Part shown: piece after piece, positions 21,668 to 31,005 of the stretch
How the letters are laid out: each line of letters opens with the position of its first letter
Position numbering within the stretch: the first letter of the stretch is position 1
Source of the DNA: Bacillus paralicheniformis
GTDB taxonomy: Bacteria; Bacillota; Bacilli; Bacillales; Bacillaceae
DNA: 64,000 nt
Direction of reading: 5' to 3'
NCBI RefSeq assembly: GCF_001042485.2
Contig: NZ_LBMN02000004.1
Location: forward strand, 1-64,000
Program-made: the position numbers and the translations under genes
The notes under the pieces: model-generated
The model's database searches: none
Seen by the model: the letters and a program-made list of their open reading frames with translations, nothing else
What the model was told of the DNA's origin: nothing

Positions 21668-22681
21668 GTGTGGAGAGCCGGGATGAAGTGGATGCTTCTT
21701 ATTTTAGGAAGCTTAATAGGTGCGGGATATGCGTCCGGCCAGGAAATATGGCAGTTTTTTGGTGATGAAAGCGGACTGGCTATCCTGTTGTTTACGATCA
21801 TGTTCAGCCTGTCAACCTATATTGTGATGAAGATCAGCTACGAACAAAAATCAGAGCATTTTCTGCCTGTGCTCGAAACATTAATCGGTCCGCTGCTGGC
21901 TAAAGTATACGATGTGTTGATTATCCTGTATTTGTTTACGACGACGATTGTGATGATTGCAGGAGGCGGGGTAACGCTGCAAATCTTCCATATCCCGTTT
22001 TGGACGGGCGTCATCTTATTTTGTTTATGCACAGGGTTGTTGTTTTTCTGGGGGCTTAATGGCATATTGTCCGTTAACAGCTACTTAATCCCGATTTTGG
22101 TGGCTGGGCTGTTGTATGCGCTGATTTCTTTTCAAACCGCTCATCATCAGCCGTGGCTGCTCAATTTGACTCATCAATACAACTGGCCTGCCGGGATCGC
22201 ATTCACTTCGCTGAACATATTATCTGTTGTCGCTGTATTGTCTGCGGTCGGCAAAGAGATGAAGGGAGTCGGAGAAGCGAAGATTGCCAGCATATTAAGC
22301 GGCCTGGTGTTTGGCGCTATTTCATACATGTACAATGAGACCCTTGTAGAGCTTGCCGGTGAACTGGCCCATTATGAAATTCCTTTATTCGCGGTTTTGG
22401 AGGGCGCGCCTTTTCCGATTTTTATTTTTATGACGGCTGTTCTTTGCGTCGCGATCTACACAACGACGATCTCAAGCATTCTCGGGCTGTCCAGCCGCTT
22501 TCTGTCACTTGTGAACTGGCCGAGATGGGTAATCGTCCTCCTGCTCCTGTCGATCATGGTGCCTTTTACATCAATCGGCTTTTCAAATTTAATCGCTTTT
22601 TTATATCCAATTTACGGGTTATTAAATTTGTATTTATTGGTAAATATTTTACTTTATCCAATTTTAAGTAAATGGAAATAA
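21668..22681 (+). CDS. yyaD: YkvI/YyaD-type membrane protein
   Basis: This is a 337-residue integral membrane protein with about ten hydrophobic segments. The first one carries GSLIGAGYASGQEIWQFF, typical of the YkvI family and resembling the start of amino-acid/cation symporters. The position after spo0J and yyaC, and the length, match B. subtilis yyaD. The transported substrate, if any, is not known. The start is GTG with GGGGTGAGC nine bases upstream. Confidence 0.7.
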   Translation: MWRAGMKWMLLILGSLIGAGYASGQEIWQFFGDESGLAILLFTIMFSLSTYIVMKISYEQKSEHFLPVLETLIGPLLAKVYDVLIILYLFTTTIVMIAGGGVTLQIFHIPFWTGVILFCLCTGLLFFWGLNGILSVNSYLIPILVAGLLYALISFQTAHHQPWLLNLTHQYNWPAGIAFTSLNILSVVAVLSAVGKEMKGVGEAKIASILSGLVFGAISYMYNETLVELAGELAHYEIPLFAVLEGAPFPIFIFMTAVLCVAIYTTTISSILGLSSRFLSLVNWPRWVIVLLLLSIMVPFTSIGFSNLIAFLYPIYGLLNLYLLVNILLYPILSKWK

Positions 22682-22765
22682 ATATATTTATGGTTATGAA
22701 GAATTGCTCTTTCGCTGTAGTTTTTTGTACAATAAGATCACAACAAGGAAGCAAAGAGGTGAAAG

Positions 22766-22975
22766 ATGTTGGCCGATAAAGAATTTGGCCTGAATGACGT
22801 GGTCGAAATGAAAAAGCCGCATCCTTGCGGGACGAACCGCTGGAAGATCATTCGGATGGGAATGGATATCCGGATTAAGTGCGAAGGCTGTTCACACAGT
22901 GTCATGATCCCGCGTAAAGAGTTTCAAAGAAAGCTGAAAAAGATATTAGTTAAGCATGAGGAGTCCGAATCTTAA
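22766..22975 (+). CDS. yyzM: DUF951 family protein YyzM
   Basis: This 69-residue protein of the DUF951 family contains VVEMKKPHPCGTNRWKIIRMG and IKCEGCSHSVMIPRKEF. The three cysteines suggest a metal site. The family is found upstream of ychF in many Firmicutes, and its function is unknown. GAGGTGAAAG precedes the ATG. Its end forms one arm of a terminator. Confidence 0.85.
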   Translation: MLADKEFGLNDVVEMKKPHPCGTNRWKIIRMGMDIRIKCEGCSHSVMIPRKEFQRKLKKILVKHEESES

Positions 22976-23005
22976 TCTTAGCGGACCCCCCTCATGCTTT
23001 TTTTT
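22954..23005 (+). terminator. yyzM terminator
   Basis: AGCATGAGGAGTCCG at the end of yyzM pairs with CGGACCCCCCTCATGCT and is followed by eight T residues. The left arm lies in the coding sequence. Confidence 0.75.
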
Positions 23006-23068
23006 TCGATCTCAACGAAAAATGAATTTTCACCTAGTTTGTATGAGTGAAAAGCAAGTTTTGTCAGC

Positions 23069-23097
23069 TTGTCTTTTACTGTAATCATCCTTATAAT
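23069..23097 (+). promoter_or_regulatory. ychF promoter
   Basis: The -35 TTGTCT (23069-23074), a 17-base spacer and -10 TATAAT (23092-23097) lie about 60 bases before the ychF ATG. This fits a sigma-A promoter. Confidence 0.65.
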
Positions 23098-23156
23098 TGT
23101 TGCAGGTTTAACATTTACGACTACACATGGATGTTCATTATAGAGGAGATGAAACA

Positions 23157-24257
23157 ATGGCTTTAACAGCTGGGATTGTTGGTTTGCCTAACGTTGGGAA
23201 ATCAACCTTATTTAATGCAATTACTCAGGCCGGGGCAGAATCGGCCAACTACCCGTTTTGTACGATTGATCCAAACGTCGGAATCGTAGAGGTTCCTGAT
23301 GAGCGTCTGCAAAAGCTGACAGAACTCGTCAATCCGAAGAAGACGGTCCCTACCGCATTTGAATTCACCGATATCGCCGGCATTGTAAAAGGAGCATCAA
23401 AAGGAGAAGGGCTCGGAAACAAGTTCCTGTCCCACATCCGCCAAGTGGACGCAATCTGCCATGTTGTCCGCTGTTTTGCCGACGACAATATCACGCACGT
23501 GTCCGGGAAAGTAGACCCGATTTCGGATATCGAGACGATCAACCTTGAGCTGATACTGGCTGACCTTGAAACCGTTGAGAAGCGGATCGGCCGGGTCGGA
23601 AAGATGGCCAAGCAAAAAGACAAAGAAGCCGTGTTTGAATTTGAGATTTTGACAAAGTTAAAAGAGGCATTTGAAGAGGAAAAGCCGGCCCGTTCTGTCG
23701 AGTTCTCGGAAGAGCAGCAAAAGGTGTTGAAGCAGCTTCATCTGCTGACGACAAAACCTGTCTTATATGTAGCGAATGTCAGCGAGGATGAAGTGGCTGA
23801 TCCTTCAGGAAACGAGTACGTCCAGAAGGTCCGGGAATTTGCTGCTGCTGAAAACGCGGAAGTCATCGTCGTCTGCGCCAAAATTGAGTCCGAAATCGCA
23901 GAGCTTGAAGGCGAAGAGAAGGCGATGTTCCTTGAAGAACTCGGCATCGAAGAATCCGGTCTGGATCAGCTGATTAAAGCGTCTTACTCCCTCCTTGGAC
24001 TAGCCACTTATTTTACAGCGGGAGAACAGGAAGTCAGAGCCTGGACATTTAAAAAAGGAATGAAAGCCCCTGAATGTGCGGGCATCATCCATACAGACTT
24101 TGAACGCGGATTTATCCGTGCGGAAACGGTTGCTTACGACGATCTGCTGGAGGCGGGAAGCATGGCCTCAGCAAAAGAGGCCGGAAAAGTCCGCCTTGAA
24201 GGGAAAGAATACATTGTGAAAGACGGCGATGTCATTCATTTCCGTTTTAATGTATAA
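23157..24257 (+). CDS. ychF: redox-regulated ATPase YchF (YyaF)
   Basis: This is an Obg-related P-loop NTPase that binds ribosomes and prefers ATP. The 366 residues have G1 GLPNVGKSTLFNAIT at the N-terminus, DIAGIVKGAS, a coiled-coil insert (about residues 130-200) and a C-terminal TGS domain ending DVIHFRFNV. The start MALTAGIVG at 23157 has GAGGAGATG upstream. An earlier ATG would add ten unsupported residues. It precedes rpsF as in B. subtilis. Confidence 0.96.
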   Translation: MALTAGIVGLPNVGKSTLFNAITQAGAESANYPFCTIDPNVGIVEVPDERLQKLTELVNPKKTVPTAFEFTDIAGIVKGASKGEGLGNKFLSHIRQVDAICHVVRCFADDNITHVSGKVDPISDIETINLELILADLETVEKRIGRVGKMAKQKDKEAVFEFEILTKLKEAFEEEKPARSVEFSEEQQKVLKQLHLLTTKPVLYVANVSEDEVADPSGNEYVQKVREFAAAENAEVIVVCAKIESEIAELEGEEKAMFLEELGIEESGLDQLIKASYSLLGLATYFTAGEQEVRAWTFKKGMKAPECAGIIHTDFERGFIRAETVAYDDLLEAGSMASAKEAGKVRLEGKEYIVKDGDVIHFRFNV

Positions 24258-24317
24258 CGCGGTTGAAATAGGACAAGAGCTTTGATATAATATAAAATTG
24301 TGAGTAATAGGATTATT

Positions 24318-24352
24318 GCTCCTTGCCCAATATAATGGGCCGCTTAGTCCAA
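24318..24352 (+). promoter_or_regulatory. possible S6:S18 autoregulatory leader
   Basis: The rpsF leader has a hairpin GCCCA (24325-24329) with TGGGC (24336-24340) followed at once by CCG. An S6:S18-binding leader with a conserved CCG next to such a stem is known upstream of rpsF in many bacteria, so the operon product may repress its own mRNA here. The match is by motif and position only. Confidence 0.5.
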
Positions 24353-24370
24353 AAGGAGGTGCAAATACAA

Positions 24371-24658
24371 ATGAGAAAGTACGAAATCATGTACATCATC
24401 CGCCCAGACGTTGATGAAGAGTCTAAAAAGGCTGTTGTTGAGCGTTTTAACAACATTTTAACAACTAACGGTGCGGAGGTCACTGAAACAAAAGATTGGG
24501 GAAAACGCCGTCTTGCGTACGAAATCAACGATTTCCGCGACGGATTCTACCAAATCTTAAACGTTCAAGCTGGAGCTGAAGCAGTTCAAGAATTTGACCG
24601 TTTAGCTAAAATCAGTGATGACATCATTCGCCACATCGTGGTTAAAGAAGAAGAATAA
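24371..24658 (+). CDS. rpsF: ribosomal protein bS6
   Basis: This is a small-subunit protein of 95 residues, [20 protein letters not shown] to HIVVKEEE. The ATG at 24371 has AAAGGAGGTG upstream. An earlier ATG (24323) would add 16 residues and translate the leader hairpin. It is the first gene of rpsF-ssbA-rpsR, in which S6 and S18 bind 16S rRNA together. Confidence 0.97.
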   Translation: MRKYEIMYIIRPDVDEESKKAVVERFNNILTTNGAEVTETKDWGKRRLAYEINDFRDGFYQILNVQAGAEAVQEFDRLAKISDDIIRHIVVKEEE

Positions 24659-24704
24659 ACAGAATTGAATTATATACTCTAAAGCAAAAGGATGGTCTCT
24701 CAAT

Positions 24705-25217
24705 ATGCTTAACCGAGTTGTTTTAGTCGGCAGACTGACAAAGGACCCAGAGCTTCGTTATACTCCAAGCGGTGCAGCTGTTGCCACCTTTACGCTTGCT
24801 GTCAATCGTACGTTTACGAATCAGCAGGGTGAACGTGAAGCTGATTTCATCAACTGTGTTGTCTGGAGAAGACAAGCCGAAAACGTTGCGAATTTCCTTA
24901 AAAAGGGAAGTCTTGCGGGTGTAGATGGACGTTTGCAAACGCGCAGCTATGAAAATCAGCAAGGACAGCGTGTATACGTTACGGAAGTTCAAGCTGAAAG
25001 TGTTCAATTTCTGGAGCCTAAAGGCGGCGGTTCTGGTTCAGGCGGTTACAGCGGAGGCCAGGGAGGCCAACACTTTGGCGGCGGACAGAATGAACCGGCT
25101 CCATTCGGCGGCAGTCAAAACAATCAGAATCGCAATCAAGGCAACAGCTTCAATGACGATCCATTCGCAAACGATGGAAAGCCGATTGACATCTCTGATG
25201 ACGACTTGCCATTTTAA
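24705..25217 (+). CDS. ssbA: single-stranded DNA-binding protein SsbA
   Basis: SsbA has 170 residues. The N-terminal OB fold (about 1-105) starts [21 protein letters not shown]. It is followed by a glycine, asparagine and glutamine-rich linker and the acidic tip DISDDDLPF, which recruits replication and repair proteins. It lies between rpsF and rpsR, so its synthesis is coupled to the ribosomal operon; this context marks it as SsbA rather than the competence paralogue SsbB. Confidence 0.97.
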   Translation: MLNRVVLVGRLTKDPELRYTPSGAAVATFTLAVNRTFTNQQGEREADFINCVVWRRQAENVANFLKKGSLAGVDGRLQTRSYENQQGQRVYVTEVQAESVQFLEPKGGGSGSGGYSGGQGGQHFGGGQNEPAPFGGSQNNQNRNQGNSFNDDPFANDGKPIDISDDDLPF

Positions 25218-25235
25218 TGGATGACGGACGAATAA

Positions 25236-25508
<273 letters not shown>

Positions 25509-25519
25509 GCCGATAAAAG

Positions 25520-25552
25520 GAACAAGACCCAATACGGTCTTGTTCTTTTTTT
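25520..25552 (+). terminator. rpsR terminator
   Basis: A 10-bp stem GAACAAGACC (25520-25529) with GGTCTTGTTC (25536-25545) is followed by TTTTTTT. Confidence 0.9.
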
Positions 25553-25585
25553 ATTCATCAAAAACCGGGTCGTTTCCTGCAGCAT

Positions 25586-26887
25586 TCAGGTTTCCTGCTT
25601 GTCAATCTGTATCCGTTTGATGTCGCCGAGGACTGCAAGGTAGAACACGAGTCCAAGCAGTAAAACAAACCCGGCTACTAGAAAGCTGAGCGTAAATGAA
25701 CCGGTCACATCGACCAGATAACCCGTTAAAGAAACCGCGATAATCCCTCCGAATAAGTTATTTGCCAAATTGACCATTGAGCTAAGCAGAGAGATGGAAC
25801 CAGCCGGTGCAATATCAGCTGATATCGACCAGCCAACGGGCGCAGTCGCAGATATTCCGGCTAAGCCGACGGAAATGCAGATGATCGCGATCGTGATGTT
25901 GTGCGTGAAGACAGCTCCCAAAAAGGCAAATCCAAGGCTCATGCCGATTGCGATGATGGTCTGGTATACTTTTGTATTCGAATGCCCCTTTTGAATTAAA
26001 AAATCGACGAGCCATCCGCCCACAACGATTCCGGAAATCGTCGATATCAGCCAGGGAACCGCAGTAAACAGCCCCGATGACATAATATCCATTCCGTATG
26101 TTTCTTTAAAGAAAGTCGGGAGCCAGGTTAAGAGCAGGTTGAATGTATAGCCATAACCCGTGAATCCGATCATCAGCCCCCATGCTTTGCGGTTTGCAAG
26201 CATTGCTTTTAAAGCAATGAGCGTCCGTTCCGAGATGTCTTCCTCTGATACGGCATTATGCTTTTGAATGTAATGGAGCTCCTCTTTTGAGATTCGTTTG
26301 TGCCGATCGGGTTGTTCATAGTACATCCAGAAAAATACGGTAAATAGTACATTGATGATTCCAATCGTTAAAAAAGCGGCTCGCCAGTCAAATGTCGTGA
26401 CTAAAAAGGCAACGAGAGGCGCACCGATGACATTTGCGAACTTGGCCGCTGAGTCGAACAGGGAATTGGCAAGACCGCGCTCATTTTGCGGAAACCATAA
26501 GGCCGTGGCTTTGGAAGCGGCAGGAAATGCTGAAGCACTCGTCAGCCCGATTAAAAATCTGACAATATAAAGAAGCAATTTCCCCTGTAAAAAAGCCAAT
26601 ATAATGGTTAGAAAACTCCATACGGTCATTCCGACCCTTGTTACCCAGGCAACGCCGTACTTGTCCAAGAGACTCCCGACCGGAATCTGCATCAGCGTGT
26701 ATGAATAGGTATAGATAGAAAAGACAATGCCTAATTGGGTTGCCGTCAATTGAAAGGAATCCTGTATCGCAGGAGCCGCGACTGAAATAGCAACACGGTC
26801 AAAGTAATTTAAAATGATCATGCTGCTTAATAAAGAAGAAATATACCATCTTGTATGCCCCGGTCGTTTTTCCAGCTCTTGCGCCAT
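25586..26887 (-). CDS. MFS transporter, anion:cation symporter type
   Basis: This major facilitator protein has 433 residues and about 12 membrane segments. The motif DRVAISVAAPAIQDSFQLT near the N-terminus and GSLLDKYGVAWVTRVGM in loop 2-3 are typical of the ACS branch, which carries organic anions such as hexuronates and glucarate. The exact substrate cannot be read from sequence. AGGAGG lies upstream of the ATG. It stands alone on the strand opposing replication, convergent with rpsR and divergent from the SulP gene. Confidence 0.82.
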   Translation of the reverse strand: MAQELEKRPGHTRWYISSLLSSMIILNYFDRVAISVAAPAIQDSFQLTATQLGIVFSIYTYSYTLMQIPVGSLLDKYGVAWVTRVGMTVWSFLTIILAFLQGKLLLYIVRFLIGLTSASAFPAASKATALWFPQNERGLANSLFDSAAKFANVIGAPLVAFLVTTFDWRAAFLTIGIINVLFTVFFWMYYEQPDRHKRISKEELHYIQKHNAVSEEDISERTLIALKAMLANRKAWGLMIGFTGYGYTFNLLLTWLPTFFKETYGMDIMSSGLFTAVPWLISTISGIVVGGWLVDFLIQKGHSNTKVYQTIIAIGMSLGFAFLGAVFTHNITIAIICISVGLAGISATAPVGWSISADIAPAGSISLLSSMVNLANNLFGGIIAVSLTGYLVDVTGSFTLSFLVAGFVLLLGLVFYLAVLGDIKRIQIDKQET

Positions 26888-27101
26888 ATTGAAACCTCCT
26901 CTAATGATTAGATTGGACTCTTTTCAAAATTACATTCTTAATTTCTTCGTGTTCATTTCCACGGGATTGCGGGGAGTAAACGGCCGCGGAAAAAAAACCA
27001 TATAGACATTTTGATACAGGTCTGCTAAAGTGAAACATGTTAAAAACAGATGGCTTCTATGAGAGTTAGAAGCAAATGATTACGAACGAGGTGTTGAATC
27101 T

Positions 27102-28568
27102 TTGAATGTTAAACAATTAAATAGCGAATGGTTTTCTAATGTACGGGGGGATATCCTTTCGGGTATCGTCGTAGCGCTTGCTCTCATTCCTGAAGCCATA
27201 GCGTTTTCCATCATTGCGGGTGTAGACCCGATGGTCGGTTTGTACGCATCTTTTTGTATTGCTGTTGTCATTTCCTTTACGGGCGGCCGTCCGGCGATGA
27301 TATCAGCCGCGACCGGGGCGATGGCTCTTTTGATGGGATCTTTGGTCAGGGATCACGGGCTTGATTATTTATTTGCTGCTACGATTTTAACGGGAATCAT
27401 CCAATTGATATTTGGGGTGCTGAAGATTGCGCGCTTTATGAAATTTATTCCGCGGTCGGTTATGGTAGGTTTCGTAAATGCGCTCGCCATTTTAATCTTT
27501 ATGGCGCAGGTTCCTCATTTTGTTGGAGTTTCGAATATGACGTATGTTGTGGTCGGGATTACGTTGTTGATTATCTATGTTCTTCCCCGCTTTACAAAAG
27601 CCGTTCCATCTGCACTTGTTGCTATTATTGCGATGACTGCATTTGCTATTTTTGGCCATTTTGATTTGCGCACTGTCGGTGATTTGGGAGAAATAAAGCA
27701 ATCATTGCCTGCTTTTATGATCCCCAATATTCCTTTCAATTTTGAGACGTTGGCCATTATTTTTCCAACAGCATTTGCGCTTTCCATCGTCGGCTTGCTT
27801 GAGTCATTATTAACCTCTTCTATTGTTGATGATATGACGGATACGGAAAGCGATAAAAACAAGGAAAGCCGCGGACAGGGCATCGCCAACATTGTCGCCG
27901 GGTTTTTCGGAGGCATGGCGGGATGCGCGATGATCGGCCAGTCTGTGATCAATGTGAAATCAGGAGGAAGAGGCCGCTTGTCCACTTTGGTTGCCGGCGT
28001 TTTCTTAATGTTTTTGATCATGGTGCTGGGCGACTGGGTCGTACAGATTCCGATGGCGGCCTTAGCCGGTGTGATGATTATGGTATCGATCGGTACGTTT
28101 GACTGGTCTTCGTTCAGCATGTTAAGAAAGGTGCCGCTAACGGATTCCATTGTCATGCTTGTGACCGTTATTACCGTTGTGGCGACCCACGATTTATCAA
28201 AAGGGGTTTTCGCCGGTGTTATTTTGAGCGCGATCTTCTTCGTGGCGAAAATTTCTAAATTGAAGATTGAAGAAACGTCAGAAGAACATGCGATCAAGTA
28301 CATCATCAAAGGACAAGTTTTCTTTGCATCTGTTCAAGATTTCGTAAAGTCTTTTAAAACGGATGAGCAAACGAAAAAGGTCATTCTTGATTTTTCAGAG
28401 GCCCATATATGGGATGATTCCGCTGTGGCGGCTATCGATAAAGTCGTTTTGAAAATGAAAGATCAGGGAATAGACGTTGACTTGATTGGTTTAAATGAGT
28501 CCAGCTGGAAGCTGGTCGAAAAACTGGCAACTTATGATCAGCCTCATCGTTCAGTGTCAAATCACTAA
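27102..28568 (+). CDS. SulP family anion permease with STAS domain
   Basis: This 488-residue SulP/SLC26-type carrier has about 12 membrane helices, with [21 protein letters not shown] in the first and PMVGLYASF, the SulP signature. A C-terminal STAS domain (from about residue 400) contains [21 protein letters not shown]. Such proteins move sulfate, bicarbonate or other anions. The substrate here is unknown. The start is TTG with GAGGTG upstream. It is followed after 17 bases by a Usp-family gene, probably in one operon. Confidence 0.88.
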   Translation: MNVKQLNSEWFSNVRGDILSGIVVALALIPEAIAFSIIAGVDPMVGLYASFCIAVVISFTGGRPAMISAATGAMALLMGSLVRDHGLDYLFAATILTGIIQLIFGVLKIARFMKFIPRSVMVGFVNALAILIFMAQVPHFVGVSNMTYVVVGITLLIIYVLPRFTKAVPSALVAIIAMTAFAIFGHFDLRTVGDLGEIKQSLPAFMIPNIPFNFETLAIIFPTAFALSIVGLLESLLTSSIVDDMTDTESDKNKESRGQGIANIVAGFFGGMAGCAMIGQSVINVKSGGRGRLSTLVAGVFLMFLIMVLGDWVVQIPMAALAGVMIMVSIGTFDWSSFSMLRKVPLTDSIVMLVTVITVVATHDLSKGVFAGVILSAIFFVAKISKLKIEETSEEHAIKYIIKGQVFFASVQDFVKSFKTDEQTKKVILDFSEAHIWDDSAVAAIDKVVLKMKDQGIDVDLIGLNESSWKLVEKLATYDQPHRSVSNH

Positions 28569-28585
28569 GAAACGGGTGATGAAGG

Positions 28586-29005
28586 GTGTATAGAAATATA
28601 TTGCTGGCTGCTGACGGCTCAAAGCATTCTGAAAGAGCGGCCGATCATGCGATTCATTTGGCTTCCATGTCAAAGCAGGCGGTCGTTGACGTTATTTATG
28701 TATTGGATTATGCGAAAGCAAAACATGAAGTTCTGCATAGCGAAAACCGTGCAGAACTCGAACGTGAACGGCGCAGCAGGCTGCTGTCGATAGAAAATAA
28801 ATTAAAACAATCGGCCGTTCCCTATCAAATGACGATGCAGCACGGGGAGCCGGGCCCGACGATAGTATCGTACGCCAACCATCATGATGTTGATATCGTG
28901 ATTATCGGAAGCAGGGGGCTGAACACTTTGCAGGAAATGGTGCTGGGAAGTGTCAGCCATAAAGTGGCGAAAAGAGTGAAGTGTCCGGTTTTAATTGTAA
29001 AATAG
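28586..29005 (+). CDS. universal stress protein family (UspA)
   Basis: This 139-residue Usp-fold protein begins MYRNILLAADGSKHSERAADHAI and ends with the ATP-binding pattern IIGSRGLNTLQEMVLGSVSHKV (G-x2-G-x9-G-S), so it is likely a nucleotide-binding Usp. The start is GTG. Pairing with a SulP permease suggests a regulatory role in transport. This is inferred from context only. Confidence 0.88.
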   Translation: MYRNILLAADGSKHSERAADHAIHLASMSKQAVVDVIYVLDYAKAKHEVLHSENRAELERERRSRLLSIENKLKQSAVPYQMTMQHGEPGPTIVSYANHHDVDIVIIGSRGLNTLQEMVLGSVSHKVAKRVKCPVLIVK

Positions 29006-29015
29006 CCTAAAACAG

Positions 29016-29049
29016 AGCCAGAAAGGATCCTATCCTTGCTGGCTTTTTT
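29016..29049. terminator. terminator between Usp gene and cotF
   Basis: GCCAG, AAGG and their complements CCTT, CTGGC form an interrupted stem with an internal GGATCC palindrome, followed by TTTTTT on the plus strand. Confidence 0.75.
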
Positions 29050-29524
29050 ATCTCATCGATATCGCTTTTTGCGCGTGCATGGCGTCGCCTTTTAGCAGGT
29101 CAACGAGATTATAGGCGGGATATAAGCCTTTTTGGTACATAAAATAAAAAATTTGCTCATGCAATTTAATAGCCGCATTGATTTGTTTAACAAACACTCT
29201 CCTGAGTTCAGGCGTCGCCGTTTCCGTGATCGCAATCGCATAGTTTCGAACGGTCGTTTTCGCCAATACCAACAGATCACCCGCATCAAAATACAGGTCG
29301 GCCCGTTCTTCCTCCCGATGAAATGCCGGGGCTTTTGGCAAAAAGGGAAGAAGCTCCCTTAAATTTTGCTCCAATGCCTTCGCTGAAACACTGTAAAGCT
29401 GTCTTAACTGAGGATCGCTGATTTTTTTTATGCTTTTTTTGATCTTGACCAATCCGACAAACTGGGCCGCGATCAGTTCATGCAACTCCATCGTTTCATG
29501 CCAAGCCAATGTTTTTGTTGTCAT
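29048..29524 (-). CDS. cotF: spore coat protein CotF
   Basis: The 158 residues, beginning [17 protein letters not shown] and including [28 protein letters not shown], match B. subtilis CotF (160 residues), a spore coat protein made as a precursor and cut into two pieces. It also carries the coat-family segment [17 protein letters not shown] near the C-terminus. The location upstream of yybS agrees with B. subtilis. AAAGGAG lies upstream of the ATG. It is head-on to replication and expected to be expressed late in the mother cell. Confidence 0.88.
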   Translation of the reverse strand: MTTKTLAWHETMELHELIAAQFVGLVKIKKSIKKISDPQLRQLYSVSAKALEQNLRELLPFLPKAPAFHREEERADLYFDAGDLLVLAKTTVRNYAIAITETATPELRRVFVKQINAAIKLHEQIFYFMYQKGLYPAYNLVDLLKGDAMHAQKAISMR

Positions 29525-29683
29525 GCAGATTCTCCTTTATTGCTTTTTCTTAGTCAGCATATGCCCATTGCCGTCAAAAGGTTAATAGAAGAATCGGAGG
29601 GACGTTTTAGACCGTTTTGGAAAGGGGAAATCAAATAATACGGGATTTTTGCATCTAAGTGACAACAATGAGAGGTGATCAAT

Positions 29684-29824
29684 GTGTTGGATGTGTTGAA
29701 GGACTTTTTTCTATTCTTGAGTGGCGGGCTTCGCGTGACGCTTCTGATCGCAATTTTGATTATATTGTTGTTGATCAGAAAAGCGAGAAAGAAAAATAAA
29801 GAGAAGTCGGGGTTTCTCGACTGA
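29684..29824 (+). CDS. small single-pass membrane protein
   Basis: A 46-codon frame starts with GTG (MLDVLKDFFLFLSGG), preceded by AGAGGTGATC. One hydrophobic helix (about residues 15-34, LLIAILIILLL) is followed by a strongly basic segment RKARKKNKEK. I do not recognise a family. The good ribosome site and the helix-plus-basic layout support a real small protein. It lies between cotF and the yybS leader and ends four bases before a parS-like site. Confidence 0.6.
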   Translation: MLDVLKDFFLFLSGGLRVTLLIAILIILLLIRKARKKNKEKSGFLD

Positions 29825-29827
29825 CAG

Positions 29828-29843
29828 TGTTTCACATGGAACA
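29828..29843. other. parS-like site
   Basis: TGTTTCACATGGAACA, read on the opposite strand as TGTTCCATGTGAAACA, differs from the parS consensus at one central base. It is intergenic and about 9.3 kb from the perfect site in spo0J. Confidence 0.7.
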
Positions 29844-29911
29844 TTTACTCGTTTTCTCAAGCCTTATGATCGTTTTACTTGCGATTTGACCTTATGTTAG
29901 AATAAAGAAAC

Positions 29912-30010
29912 AATGAGAGAAGGCCGAGACCTGCTCATCTCATCGTCTTTATTTGAAAATGAAATTTTCGGCGTTAGAAAAGAGCAGTCGTCTATGCTGC
30001 TCTTTTTGAT
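29912..30010 (+). promoter_or_regulatory. structured leader with terminator before yybS
   Basis: A strong intrinsic terminator (AAAGAGCAG 29979-29987, CTGCTCTTT 29997-30005, T run to 30007) lies about 30 bases before yybS. Upstream, GCCGA (29923-29927) can pair with TCGGC (29968-29972), enclosing two small hairpins (GAGA/TCTC at 29926-29941 and GAAAAT/ATTTTC at 29955-29969). The loop sequence CTGCTC (29931-29936) is complementary to GAGCAG of the terminator's left arm and could act as an antiterminator. I do not recognise a known riboswitch class. Confidence 0.55.
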
Positions 30011-30040
30011 TCATGACATTTAAACATACGAGGTGAACAA

Positions 30041-30970
30041 GTGAAACAAACAAGAGCTTTAGTAGAAGGCGCTATCATGGTCAGTATTTTTGCCGTTTTG
30101 CTGATGATCAGCCTCTATATGCCTTTTATCGGAACCATTCTTTTATTGACGCTGCCGCTGCCTGCCATGGTTCAAACAATCAGGCACGGTCCAAAGCCCG
30201 GGATTTCGGTAGGGTTGGTCAGTTTACCCGTTTCGTTGATTGCCGGTTCCTTAGGCGGGCTGATGTTTGCTATTCCAGTAAGTGCTGCGGGTGTGATCAT
30301 GGGCTTTTTCTACAGAAGAAAAGAGCCAGCCCAAGCGATTGCTGCATCAGCTGTTACATACATGATTTCGATCGTGCTGCTGCTTTTCATCAGCATTCAG
30401 TTTCTCGGGTTAAACTTAATAGAGACGGCCAATCAAGCATATAATGAAACAATCAAAACCTTTGAATCAAGTATCAAACAGTTTGGAAATGATAAAGAAG
30501 CGGCTAAACAGATCGAATTGCTGAATGAACAATTCAAACAGGCGCAATATTTATATCCGACAGCCATTGTGATATTTTCCGGAATCACCGCGTTTTTGAA
30601 TCACCTGCTCGCCAAGCCGGTGCTTCGGCGCATCATCCAAATACCGTCTTTGAAACCGTTCAGGGATATGAGGCTTCCGCAAAGCATGATTTGGATCTAT
30701 TTATTGACGATTCTTCTGTCGCTGGCTCCCGTTGAAGAGGGCAGCATATATTACTCCATTCTGCTAAATGCGAGTCTCATCATGGGCTTTGTCTTGATCA
30801 TTCAAGGGTTTTCATTTGTGTTTTACTTTTGCCATGCCAAGAAACTGCCAACTGTCCTGCCGGTTCTTTTTTTAATTATCGGGTTGTTTTCGCCCCTGAT
30901 GTACCTTGTTCGCATCTTAGGTATAATTGACATAGGCTTTAACTTGAGAGAAAGAGTAAAAAAATCGTAG
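30041..30970 (+). CDS. yybS: membrane protein YybS (DUF2232)
   Basis: This 309-residue polytopic membrane protein has about eight hydrophobic segments and a soluble helical loop near residues 120-175. The DUF2232 family is related to S components of ECF transporters, and its substrate is unknown. The order cotF-yybS-gdpP-rplI is as in B. subtilis. The start is GTG with ACGAGGTG upstream. It is probably controlled by the terminator in its leader. Confidence 0.85.
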   Translation: MKQTRALVEGAIMVSIFAVLLMISLYMPFIGTILLLTLPLPAMVQTIRHGPKPGISVGLVSLPVSLIAGSLGGLMFAIPVSAAGVIMGFFYRRKEPAQAIAASAVTYMISIVLLLFISIQFLGLNLIETANQAYNETIKTFESSIKQFGNDKEAAKQIELLNEQFKQAQYLYPTAIVIFSGITAFLNHLLAKPVLRRIIQIPSLKPFRDMRLPQSMIWIYLLTILLSLAPVEEGSIYYSILLNASLIMGFVLIIQGFSFVFYFCHAKKLPTVLPVLFLIIGLFSPLMYLVRILGIIDIGFNLRERVKKS

Positions 30971-31005
30971 CCACGATGTTCTCCAATGGTGAGGAGTTGA
31001 TTTGA

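Noticed and set aside
27575-28309. 244-codon minus-strand frame inside the SulP gene
   Set aside because: It is an antisense shadow rich in Lys, Thr and Pro, without a ribosome site. The plus-strand frame has clear SulP and STAS features.
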